Below are positions 1 through 7,206 of a stretch of 40,066 nt of DNA, one piece after another. Numbering within the stretch: position 1 is the first letter of the stretch; each line of letters starts with the position of its first letter. The notes under the pieces are model-generated. The model had not been told where the DNA came from. It was given only the letters and a program-made list of their open reading frames with translations, and did not search any database. Position numbers and translations under genes: made by a program. The stretch covers positions 1 through 40,066 of the forward strand of contig CALUUY010000009.1 in the NCBI GenBank assembly GCA_944324095.1, written 5' to 3'. This stretch comes from an uncultured Elusimicrobiales bacterium. Its GTDB lineage: Bacteria; Elusimicrobiota; Elusimicrobia; Elusimicrobiales; Elusimicrobiaceae.

Positions 1-85
1 ACAACGGCGCATTATCACCCACGAGTGACAAAAACATAAAAGCTGCAACAATAGTTGCGCTCAAACATTTATTCATTTTTATCAT
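1..85 (-). CDS. N-terminus of an exported protein (partial)
   Basis: The reading frame begins at ATG 85 and runs off the left edge, leaving 28 codons. It starts MIKMNKCLSATIVAAF and continues with a hydrophobic stretch, so it looks like a Sec signal peptide. A purine-rich AGGA lies about 11 bases before the ATG, and an in-frame ATG at position 76 is an alternative start. The family cannot be named from this fragment. A good promoter lies upstream, so it is probably transcribed on its own. Confidence 0.6.
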   Translation of the reverse strand, partial: MIKMNKCLSATIVAAFMFLSLVGDNAPL

Positions 86-151
86 AGATTCAGTAATCCT
101 GCCCTTTGTAAAGGTATCTTATTAATGCTTTTACAACACACAGATAATAGA

Positions 152-179
152 ATTATAGCAATTTAGTTGCTTTTGTAAA
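152..179 (-). promoter_or_regulatory. Sigma-70-type promoter for the partial gene at the left edge
   Basis: Read on the minus strand, TTTACA (174-179) and TATAAT (152-157) are separated by 16 bases. This gives a 5' leader of roughly 60 bases before the ATG at 85. Confidence 0.55.
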
Positions 180-239
180 GTCATTTTTTTATAACTATTA
201 AAAAATACCCGTTCACGCGCGTACGAAAAACCCCTACTT

Positions 240-2843
240 TTAAGACTCCAGCGCCTCTAAACGTTTTTTGGCCGTGGCGTTGCCCGGGTAATAAAACAGC
301 GCATTATTTAAATAATATTTAGCTAAATCCGTCTGTTCCGCCCGATACAACAGCGTGGACAAAGCCAAATTGGCCGATAAATCCTCCGGGTGCTGCGCCA
401 ACACGCCTTCCAGAACAGACTTGGACATCAAATCATTCCCCGCCTGGTTAAAATACTGCGCCAACAAAATCGGCCCGTTGGTGTCTTCGGGATATTCCTT
501 AATGTAAGCCTCAATATCTGCGCGAAGCGCTTTGCGCACCGCTTTGGGTTGCGTCCAATAATTGGCGGTTTTGATGTGCAAAGCCTGTATGCGTTTGGCT
601 TGCGCCACCACCGGGGGAAGTTCTTCCCCTTTTTTATACAAACGGGTTAGCCCGCGCAATAAAGAACGGTCAAGCGTATCAGCCGCCAAACCCTTTTTGT
701 AAATATTTTTGGCAAATTCAGGCTCTTCCCGTTTGACGTAAATTTCCCCCAGTGCCGTCCATAACGAAGCCGAGTACGGAAACAAATGCGTAGCCCTTTC
801 CAACAGTTTAAGATTTTCCGTATTGGCATAAATGACGTTGTCTTTAATCAACTCCGCCAGCATATTATAGGCTTGCAAATTGTAAGGATTAAGCTGAACA
901 TTATGCGTTAAATACCGCACCGCTTTTTCTTCGTCCTGCGCGCCCAAAGCCGCCAACGCAGCGTTAAAATAGACCTCATCATAAAAACCGACCGCCGCGA
1001 TGGCTTTTTCATATACCCGCAACGCATCGGCATAGTTGCCTTGTTTTAAATACAAATTGCCCAACCGAAGCCCGGCCTCCGTATTCGCCGGATACAAAGC
1101 TTGGGCGCGGGTTAAATTTTCCTGCGCTTTGACCGTATCCCCGGAAGCCAACGCCTTCAACCCTTCATATCCCCGGAAAAAGCTGTTTAACACCAACCCC
1201 TGCCACAATACCACTGCCACACACAGCCCCAACACCGCCAAGGCCACTGTTTTGGTAACCGGGTTAACGGTGATGGCTACGGCGCGTTCGTCTTTACCTA
1301 CCCCGCTTACTTCCGCCCCTACAAACCACCAAAAGAAAAACGCCGGCACTACTGCGTGCAAGGAAATATTAAGCATATTGTCCACTAACATCCCCAAAAT
1401 ACCGCAAAACAAAGCCTGTAACAGTTGTTTTTTGTCACCCTCTTTTTTATGGGAAGCAAAATCTCTTACTTCTAAAAACAACACCATAAACATAAACAAG
1501 AACAGCCCCCCACCTACAATACCCCCTTGGGCCAATTGAAAAAGAAGCTCATTATGAGGCGCATTGGTTTGGGCTTTCAGTCCCCGCAAGTTAGGGTGGG
1601 CCAGCAGGGTTTTGGCCTGGTTTTGGGCAAACGCCATCTGGAAATTGCCCAACCCGGCGCCCATAACGGGGCGGGAGAGAAAGATTTCTTTGGATACGTC
1701 CCACATAAACAAACGCTGGTGGAGGGATTGGAAAATATGGTCTTTATCCACCTCCAGCGTAATGTTAGAAGGAGTAACTTGTTTCACCTCGGCTGCGCGC
1801 GCCGCCACCGGGCTTTGGGAACCCCCAAAATAGGCCGAGCCGTACAACACCCCCCCTGCCAGCAAAATAAGCAGAAAAGCCCGCCCCTTGCGTTTCCAAA
1901 TCAGTTCCCGCAAAGAACCGAACATCCACATCATCACAAATCCGCACGCCGCGCCCAACCAGCAGGAACGGGCCAACCCAAAAGATAAATACAACAAATA
2001 CACCAGCGTCAAAAATCCATATACCAACATATCCTTTTTAGTTTCAGCCCGTAAAAAGTAAACCGCAATAGCAGGCACCAACATAACTACGGCCGAAGAC
2101 AAAAAGTTTGGGTTTCCAAAGGTGGAAAAGGCTTTACTGGCAAATTGGTTCATTTCAAAGGGCCATAAAAATTCCAGCCCCAACGCTTGCATTACCCCAT
2201 ATACACAGGCCAAAAATACCGCTATAAACATAAGTACAATGATGTTTTCCTGCGTTACTTTTTTTAATACCCGCACCCCCAGCCATATACCGCCCGCCCA
2301 TAATAATACGGCATACCAATCAAACATCCGTGCAAACAAATTATCCGCCTCCAGCATAGTATGCAAAGACGGAAGCAAAAACCACAAGCTTCCCCACACA
2401 ATAAACAGCAAAATGTAATTGGTTTTGCTTTCAATCTGCCCGGAAAATACTACATTTTTACTAACAATATACGCCCCCAGCGCCACTATCAAAAGCAACG
2501 TGCCGTGATCCAGTAGGTTATAAAACATTGTTTGGCGCAAGAATTGCGGCTCGGCCGACACGGCCGACAGCCAAGTGACCGCACACACCAGTACATACAC
2601 AAAAAACGCCAAATCAAAGAAAGTTTTGGTAAAGTCTATGGTCTTTGAACGCAGGAATTTAACAGCCATTGTTCCGTAAATTAAAGCCAAAAGCACATAT
2701 AAAAAAGTATTTTGAACCAAGAAGGGGTTTTCGGTTAAATCCGTAAAAAACACCAGCGGCACAACCAAAAACACGGCCGCCAACAGTACGCGGATAATTT
2801 TTACATAAACGGTTTCTTTATTAGGACGGGTTAAATTAAGCAT
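240..2843 (-). CDS. O-antigen ligase-like (Wzy_C) membrane protein with C-terminal TPRs
   Basis: This 867-residue inner-membrane protein has about a dozen hydrophobic segments in residues 13-540, followed by a soluble TPR region at about 550-865. The Wzy/WaaL/PglL-type signature is visible as FGNPNF near 242, RLFMW near 377, GAGLGNF at 395 and PHNELL at 429. Members of this superfamily transfer or polymerise undecaprenyl-linked glycans onto lipid A, glycans or pilins. The TPR tail is common in Elusimicrobiota-type and other Gram-negative variants and suggests a periplasmic partner-binding role. The start is ATG 2843 with GGGAG six bases upstream. A second protein of the same architecture lies at 14077-16368. 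The acceptor cannot be decided from sequence; pilin glycosylation is a guess based on the pilins in this window. Confidence 0.8.
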   Translation of the reverse strand: MLNLTRPNKETVYVKIIRVLLAAVFLVVPLVFFTDLTENPFLVQNTFLYVLLALIYGTMAVKFLRSKTIDFTKTFFDLAFFVYVLVCAVTWLSAVSAEPQFLRQTMFYNLLDHGTLLLIVALGAYIVSKNVVFSGQIESKTNYILLFIVWGSLWFLLPSLHTMLEADNLFARMFDWYAVLLWAGGIWLGVRVLKKVTQENIIVLMFIAVFLACVYGVMQALGLEFLWPFEMNQFASKAFSTFGNPNFLSSAVVMLVPAIAVYFLRAETKKDMLVYGFLTLVYLLYLSFGLARSCWLGAACGFVMMWMFGSLRELIWKRKGRAFLLILLAGGVLYGSAYFGGSQSPVAARAAEVKQVTPSNITLEVDKDHIFQSLHQRLFMWDVSKEIFLSRPVMGAGLGNFQMAFAQNQAKTLLAHPNLRGLKAQTNAPHNELLFQLAQGGIVGGGLFLFMFMVLFLEVRDFASHKKEGDKKQLLQALFCGILGMLVDNMLNISLHAVVPAFFFWWFVGAEVSGVGKDERAVAITVNPVTKTVALAVLGLCVAVVLWQGLVLNSFFRGYEGLKALASGDTVKAQENLTRAQALYPANTEAGLRLGNLYLKQGNYADALRVYEKAIAAVGFYDEVYFNAALAALGAQDEEKAVRYLTHNVQLNPYNLQAYNMLAELIKDNVIYANTENLKLLERATHLFPYSASLWTALGEIYVKREEPEFAKNIYKKGLAADTLDRSLLRGLTRLYKKGEELPPVVAQAKRIQALHIKTANYWTQPKAVRKALRADIEAYIKEYPEDTNGPILLAQYFNQAGNDLMSKSVLEGVLAQHPEDLSANLALSTLLYRAEQTDLAKYYLNNALFYYPGNATAKKRLEALES

Positions 2844-2853
2844 AACACTCCCG

Positions 2854-2870
2854 CTGCCGCCAAGCGGCAG
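2854..2870 (-). promoter_or_regulatory. GC hairpin in the leader of the ligase-like gene
   Basis: CTGCCGC and GCGGCAG are perfect 7-base arms around a 3-base loop, ending only 10 bases before the start codon and next to the GGGAG ribosome-binding site. In an AT-rich leader this could modulate translation initiation. Function is inferred only from position. Confidence 0.35.
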
Positions 2871-3052
2871 ACTGCTGGGAAATAATATAAATTTTTTATA
2901 TTTTAGTTTTTTATGAAGGAATAGAAAAGTTTTTTATTCCTTTACGGCTGCTACCCCTAAACCATCCGCCAAAAATATGGTCTTTTACCCAAAACAAACC
3001 TGGTAAAAAAAGCCAACATTAGGTTTGCAAGTCGCACCCATTTAATTCCCCC

Positions 3053-3090
3053 AAAAACAAAAACGAACAGCCACAATGGGCTGTTCGTTT
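3053..3090 (-). terminator. Intrinsic terminator after the small exported protein
   Basis: A 12-bp perfect stem (AAACGAACAGCC against GGCTGTTCGTTT, 3061-3072 and 3079-3090) has a 6-base loop. On the minus strand it is followed by a T-rich tract. It lies 23 bases past the stop codon of the gene at 3113-3772. Confidence 0.8.
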
Positions 3091-3112
3091 GGTTTATGAT
3101 CAGCAAACACTA

Positions 3113-3772
3113 TTATTCACATACCAAAAACAAATCCGTATAAGTCTCGTTGGTGCCTACGCCACCACCAATTTCCAGGGATTTCCAACGAACCGTACCC
3201 GAGCAAGATGGAAAAGTCCACCCAAACATTTGAAAACCACCTACTTCTAAATCATAAGTTTTTTGCGTACCGCCCTCAATGTTTAAACTTCCATTTCTTG
3301 TAGGTAACTGGTTAATGTATAAGACTGTTGTGGTAGGAGTTCCGCCATACGCAGGAACCTCAATTTGCAGAAGAGAGGAATAGGTTCCATCCGCCGTATT
3401 ACCCACTTCCACTTTCTCACTTTGAATACGGGCCGCATAAACGGAACTATTTAAATTTAAACGGCCCTTTGTCACGTTGACTAAGCCTTTTCGAGAATCC
3501 AACGCTCCAACGCCGCTGCCTCCAACTGAAGTAATATTTATAGCATTACCGCTAAGCTGTGTTGACGTTCCTTTATAAGCCGTCATCTCACATTTATCTA
3601 ATACACCAATATCCAAAGAACCTCTTTCATCGATTCGATACGACCACACCGTATCGTATCCCACATACGGTACAGGAAAGTAAGTAACCATCTTCATCGT
3701 ATTTTTAGCGGCAGCCGCATAAGCAGAAACGCTCAGCATAACCGCACATAAAAGTCCAACCCATTTTTTCAT
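3113..3772 (-). CDS. Small exported beta-rich protein with MVTYFPVPY motif
   Basis: The 219-residue product starts at ATG 3772, preceded by AAAGGGG six bases upstream; the frame is open further upstream but without a comparable ribosome-binding site. Residues 1-19 (MKKWVGLLCAVMLSVSAYA) are a classic Sec signal peptide with an AYA/AA cleavage site. The mature protein begins AKNTMKMVTYFPVPY and is rich in G, S, T, V and N with alternating hydrophobics, which suggests a beta-rich surface or pilus-associated protein. I recognise no enzymatic family. I recall similar N-termini from small exported proteins of Elusimicrobiota, but only weakly. It has its own promoter and terminator, so it is monocistronic. 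Confidence 0.7.
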   Translation of the reverse strand: MKKWVGLLCAVMLSVSAYAAAAKNTMKMVTYFPVPYVGYDTVWSYRIDERGSLDIGVLDKCEMTAYKGTSTQLSGNAINITSVGGSGVGALDSRKGLVNVTKGRLNLNSSVYAARIQSEKVEVGNTADGTYSSLLQIEVPAYGGTPTTTVLYINQLPTRNGSLNIEGGTQKTYDLEVGGFQMFGWTFPSCSGTVRWKSLEIGGGVGTNETYTDLFLVCE

Positions 3773-3866
3773 AAAAAACCCCTTTCTTAAAAATAAGCGC
3801 CTAACGATTGACATAATTAAGCAAATACTCACCGGTCACATTACCCACCGGCAAACCTTATTAGGT

Positions 3867-3894
3867 ATTATACTAAAAAAACAAATTTCTTCAA
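3867..3894 (-). promoter_or_regulatory. Promoter of the small exported beta-rich protein
   Basis: On the minus strand TTGAAG (3889-3894) and TATAAT (3867-3872) are 16 bases apart. The predicted leader is about 90 bases long and contains a CCGGT/ACCGG inverted repeat near 3838-3855. Confidence 0.5.
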
Positions 3895-3995
3895 CCAACT
3901 GAATTTTTCCCTTCTGCTTCATCTCGGCTTTAACGTTACCTTTCCCCATTTTGTGTGTAGAATCTGCCAGCACGATTTTTATGTATAGAAATAAA

Positions 3996-4029
3996 AAAGG
4001 CGGGCCATTTATTAAAACGGCTCGCCTTT
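3996..4029 (-). terminator. Intrinsic terminator of the four-gene operon
   Basis: An 11-bp stem with one internal mismatch (AAAGGCGAGCC against GGCCCGCCTTT on the minus strand) runs into TTTTTT. It lies just past the stop codon of the TPR gene at 4047-5123. Confidence 0.7.
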
Positions 4030-4046
4030 CATAAACCCAAACAATC

Positions 4047-5123
4047 TTAGGTGTAGCTTTCTAAATACGTGTGTAAGCCTTCCGCCCGGGCTTGGGCTAC
4101 GCCGGCGTCATACAGTTCCTCCGCTTCCTGCGTGCTGCCCAAAGCATACAGAACCTGCGCCAAAGACAATTTGGTTAGAATTTGCCCGCGCATTTCATCG
4201 GAATTATCAAACAGCACCCGCGCTTGCTGCAAATCTTCTAACGCCTCGGCCAGTTTATTTTTACGTTTCAAAATATCCGCCCGGCCCCATTTTACAAACC
4301 CTAAATCCACCGTATCATTGATGGAAGAGTAAAGCTTATCCGCCACGTTATAATGCCGCAAGGCTTCATCATATTTACCTTGCTGGCGCAGCCCGTTGGC
4401 CATACCGCAGTTGGTATAAGCCTTACCAAAAACGTCCTGCGTTTTGCGGAATATCTTTTCAGCCTGTTTATAATTTTTTACACAATCATCAATTTTGCCG
4501 CAAATACGGCTGATGCCGGCCAACCCGCAATATCCATAAGCCAGGTTAATTTCATCACCCGCCTTTTTAGCCAAACGAATGGCCTCTTTAAATTGTTTTA
4601 TACCGTCTTCAAAATGGCCTTGCAGGCGGAAAATTCCCCCCTTAGCCCAGCAGATAAAACTCATACCCGCCCAATCTTTCTGCTCTTGATAATAAGAAAG
4701 CACCGCATCCAGCATTTCCAGCGCTTCTTCCAACCGGCCCCACGCGCGCAAAGCCATACCCATTTCCTGCATAGCACGCACCAAAAAATCGTCCATTTCC
4801 AGTTCTTGGGCCATATTAAAAGCATCCTGCGCCATTTCATACGCGGCAGCCGAATGCCCCAGCGTGCGATAACACGCCGCCAACGCCAACAAAGCGTCCA
4901 TACGGCCTTCGGCACTTTCACAAATCTGTAAAGCGGCGGCATAAGCGGCTATGGCTTCTTCAAACGAACCCAGCTGGCGCCGGGCTTCCCCTTCCAAGAA
5001 CAGAAGAGAAGAGTCTTTCTTTTTTACATTTTTTAATAATTCCAATACTTTAGAAGGCTGGTTTGCGTCCAGCAATTCTTCCAATAGTTCCGGCTCGGGC
5101 CGGGTATTTGTTTTAACCGCCAT
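4047..5123 (-). CDS. TPR-repeat protein, cytoplasmic
   Basis: This 358-residue protein has no signal peptide or membrane segment and is almost entirely helical tetratricopeptide repeats. Repeats such as AWGRLEEALEMLDAVLSYY, GHFEDGIKQFKEAIRLAKK and GKYDEALRHYNVADKLY recur about every 40 residues. ATG 5123 is chosen because AAGGAG lies 8 bases before it, whereas the longer frame (to 5168) has no ribosome-binding site. It is the last gene of a four-gene operon, 54 bases downstream of a stand-alone receiver protein. It is therefore likely a scaffold or adaptor working with that receiver. The partner is unknown. Confidence 0.75.
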   Translation of the reverse strand: MAVKTNTRPEPELLEELLDANQPSKVLELLKNVKKKDSSLLFLEGEARRQLGSFEEAIAAYAAALQICESAEGRMDALLALAACYRTLGHSAAAYEMAQDAFNMAQELEMDDFLVRAMQEMGMALRAWGRLEEALEMLDAVLSYYQEQKDWAGMSFICWAKGGIFRLQGHFEDGIKQFKEAIRLAKKAGDEINLAYGYCGLAGISRICGKIDDCVKNYKQAEKIFRKTQDVFGKAYTNCGMANGLRQQGKYDEALRHYNVADKLYSSINDTVDLGFVKWGRADILKRKNKLAEALEDLQQARVLFDNSDEMRGQILTKLSLAQVLYALGSTQEAEELYDAGVAQARAEGLHTYLESYT

Positions 5124-5177
5124 AGAGGCTACTCCTTTTTGTTGGGATTGATATGCCAAACGGCCCAAAAGGCCGTT

Positions 5178-5543
5178 TTACATTTTTAAATATTTTTTTA
5201 TTTCCGCCAATGTGCAAGCCAAGTCATACGGTTTGGGAATAAAATAATCCGCACCGGCTTCTGTGGCGCGGTCGCGCGAGTCACCGTCGCTTAAAGTGGA
5301 CATAATAACCACCGGTATGCGCCACGTGGCGTTATCCGTCTTAAGCAGTTTACACACATCAAAACCGCTTAGTTTAGGTAACATTAAGTCCAACAATATC
5401 AAATCCGGCTTCTCTCGTTTAGCCAAAGAAACCCCGCTCACACCGTCCGCCGCCCAAAAGCATTCAATTCCTTCCACTTTTAAAGCGCCCGTTAAAGCGG
5501 TGGCTAATACCTTGGAATCTTCTATCAAAACAACCTTTTTCAC
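5178..5543 (-). CDS. Stand-alone response-regulator receiver protein (CheY-like)
   Basis: The 121-residue product is a single receiver domain with all key residues: acidic pocket E8/D9, phospho-acceptor D52 in LILLDLMLP, S82/T83 in VVIMSTLSD and K104 in FIPKPYD. There is no output domain, so it acts by protein-protein contact after phosphorylation. The start codon is GTG 5543 and overlaps the stop of the hexapeptide gene by 4 bases (GTGA), a sign of translational coupling. No histidine kinase is present in the window. The neighbouring TPR protein is the obvious candidate output partner, by context only. Confidence 0.85.
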   Translation of the reverse strand: MKKVVLIEDSKVLATALTGALKVEGIECFWAADGVSGVSLAKREKPDLILLDLMLPKLSGFDVCKLLKTDNATWRIPVVIMSTLSDGDSRDRATEAGADYFIPKPYDLACTLAEIKKYLKM

Positions 5544-6058
5544 GCCATTTCCTCACACTGGTCTTTATATACTTTGGCTAAACGTTGGTATTCGTGCGCA
5601 TTATGTAAAATGGTGTTTATTTCATCTTCATCCAGCTGGCGCACCACTTTTGCCGGCACGCCTAAAACCAAAGAACCGGCCGGAATATTCTTACCCGCTG
5701 TAACCACGCTTCCGGCGCCAATAATGCAGTTGGGGCCAATTTCACTCTCCAACACCACGGCGTTCATACCAATTAAACAATTATCGCCAATTTTGGAACC
5801 GTGTACAATCGCCCCGTGCCCCACCGTAACGCCTTTGCCGATAACGGCCGGGCAGTTGTAATTAACGTGCACGCAGGCATTATCCTGGATATTGCTCCCA
5901 GCTCCCACAATAATATCGGCAATATCGGCCCGCAACACGGCACACGGCCAGATGGAGACGTTTTCCTCTAACTTTACGCTGCCCAGCAGGCAGGCGGTTT
6001 TATGCACATAGCAGGAAGGATGTTTTTTGGGTACTTGTTCGTTAATTCTTTCAATCAT
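5540..6058 (-). CDS. Gamma-carbonic anhydrase-like hexapeptide-repeat protein
   Basis: The 172-residue protein is a left-handed beta-helix of the YrdA/PaaY/CaiE type, with hexapeptide repeats over about residues 22-140. The three metal-ligand histidines of the gamma-CA family are present: H64 in NACVHVN, and H81 and H86 in GHGAIVHG. R43, D45, Q58 and D59, in the usual RAD and IQD positions, are also there. Such proteins form trimers with Zn or Fe sites between subunits; many members have weak or unproven carbonic anhydrase activity. The start at ATG 6058 overlaps the preceding stop by 4 bases (ATGA). It is the second gene of a four-gene operon. Confidence 0.88.
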   Translation of the reverse strand: MIERINEQVPKKHPSCYVHKTACLLGSVKLEENVSIWPCAVLRADIADIIVGAGSNIQDNACVHVNYNCPAVIGKGVTVGHGAIVHGSKIGDNCLIGMNAVVLESEIGPNCIIGAGSVVTAGKNIPAGSLVLGVPAKVVRQLDEDEINTILHNAHEYQRLAKVYKDQCEEMA

Positions 6059-7107
6059 TGTAAGGCCCCCGGAAGACGTTTGTTTTTCTTGGAACGGGGC
6101 GCCTCTGAAAGCTGCAGCCCCCAATAAATAAAAATACTCACTATACCGGGCAAGATGTAATACACAACCCGGTAAATAAGGGTGGCCATTAGGGCGGCGT
6201 CCCAGTTAATGCCCATTTGGGAATAAACGGCCGTCATCGCCAGCTCCATAGCGCCCAACCCACCCGGCAAAAGCGGGATAAGCGTGGTTACCATACCCAC
6301 AGCAAAACCGGCCACCAACACGCCTGCTGTAATATGCACCCCCACCGCACGGAAAGCAAAATACAAAACCAGTATGGTAAACAGCCAGTCCGCACAGACG
6401 TAAATAATAGCCCCCGTCAGCTTGTTCTTTTTCTTATGGATAAGGTCTATCCCTTCGTCCAACTGGTCAACAAAGTCATCAAATTTTCCTTTCGGGATAA
6501 GCGCTCTAAAAACGTGGTACAGCACTTTGTTAAGCAGGCGGAAAATACGGCGCACCCATTTGGAGCGCCACTCATTATTAAATAAAAACGCGGTAACCGC
6601 CGCACACACCACACACATTACAATAATTAAAATAAAGTTTTTTAACAGCTGCATCGTGGTGGCCGAATTATTGATACACATCAAAATAGAGCCCTGCAAA
6701 ATAATAATGGCCAACACAAAATACAACAAAACGGTAATAACAATACTGGCCGTTACGCACATACCAAACGGCACGCGGCGGCGGTTAAGCAGGTGCGCGC
6801 GCAGCGCAAAGCCGGACACGCCCAGCGAAGACACCACATAATTTACCGTGGTGGACACCAACGCAATCCCCACCGCGGCCCCGCGGCCAATCCTGCGCCC
6901 CATAATGCGAAGCACTTCATACAGGCTCATCCCCATAGCCACATAAATAAGCACGGACGAGAATAAAGAAAGCAATAAATATTGCGTGCTTACTTCCCGC
7001 CAAATCTTAACAAAACTGTCTTTAGCTTGGTAAATCAGCAGGCCGATAATGCCCAAAGAAAGCAAAATACCAACCGCATACAATAAATATTTAACGGGTT
7101 TTTTCAT
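6055..7107 (-). CDS. Flippase-like / LPG-synthase-TM family membrane protein
   Basis: The 350-residue inner-membrane protein has about eight hydrophobic segments. The family hallmark LIPLLPGGLGAMELAMTAVY is near residues 277-297. This is the UPF0104/YbhN type membrane domain found N-terminal to the transferase domain in MprF, here without a soluble catalytic part. Family members are thought to move lipids or glycolipids across the membrane. ATG 7107 has AGGGGC a few bases upstream. It leads a four-gene operon whose later genes are soluble (hexapeptide protein, receiver, TPR protein). It is divergent from uvrA. Confidence 0.8.
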   Translation of the reverse strand: MKKPVKYLLYAVGILLSLGIIGLLIYQAKDSFVKIWREVSTQYLLLSLFSSVLIYVAMGMSLYEVLRIMGRRIGRGAAVGIALVSTTVNYVVSSLGVSGFALRAHLLNRRRVPFGMCVTASIVITVLLYFVLAIIILQGSILMCINNSATTMQLLKNFILIIVMCVVCAAVTAFLFNNEWRSKWVRRIFRLLNKVLYHVFRALIPKGKFDDFVDQLDEGIDLIHKKKNKLTGAIIYVCADWLFTILVLYFAFRAVGVHITAGVLVAGFAVGMVTTLIPLLPGGLGAMELAMTAVYSQMGINWDAALMATLIYRVVYYILPGIVSIFIYWGLQLSEAPRSKKNKRLPGALQ

Positions 7108-7132
7108 TAGAGCCCCTTATTGGATAACTTAG

Positions 7133-7150
7133 ATAAATTATATAATTTAT
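7133..7150. promoter_or_regulatory. AT palindrome in the uvrA / flippase divergent promoter region
   Basis: ATAAATTATATAATTTAT is an 18-bp perfect palindrome midway between two divergent start codons (7107 and 7207). It contains a TATAAT (7141-7146) that could serve as a -10 for uvrA. The position fits an operator or two overlapping promoters, but a random AT palindrome is possible. Confidence 0.35.
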
Positions 7151-7206
7151 TATAGCCGTTTTGGGCTTATTTGGATTTATTTTTTAAATGGAATTTTAAA
7201 TTATTT

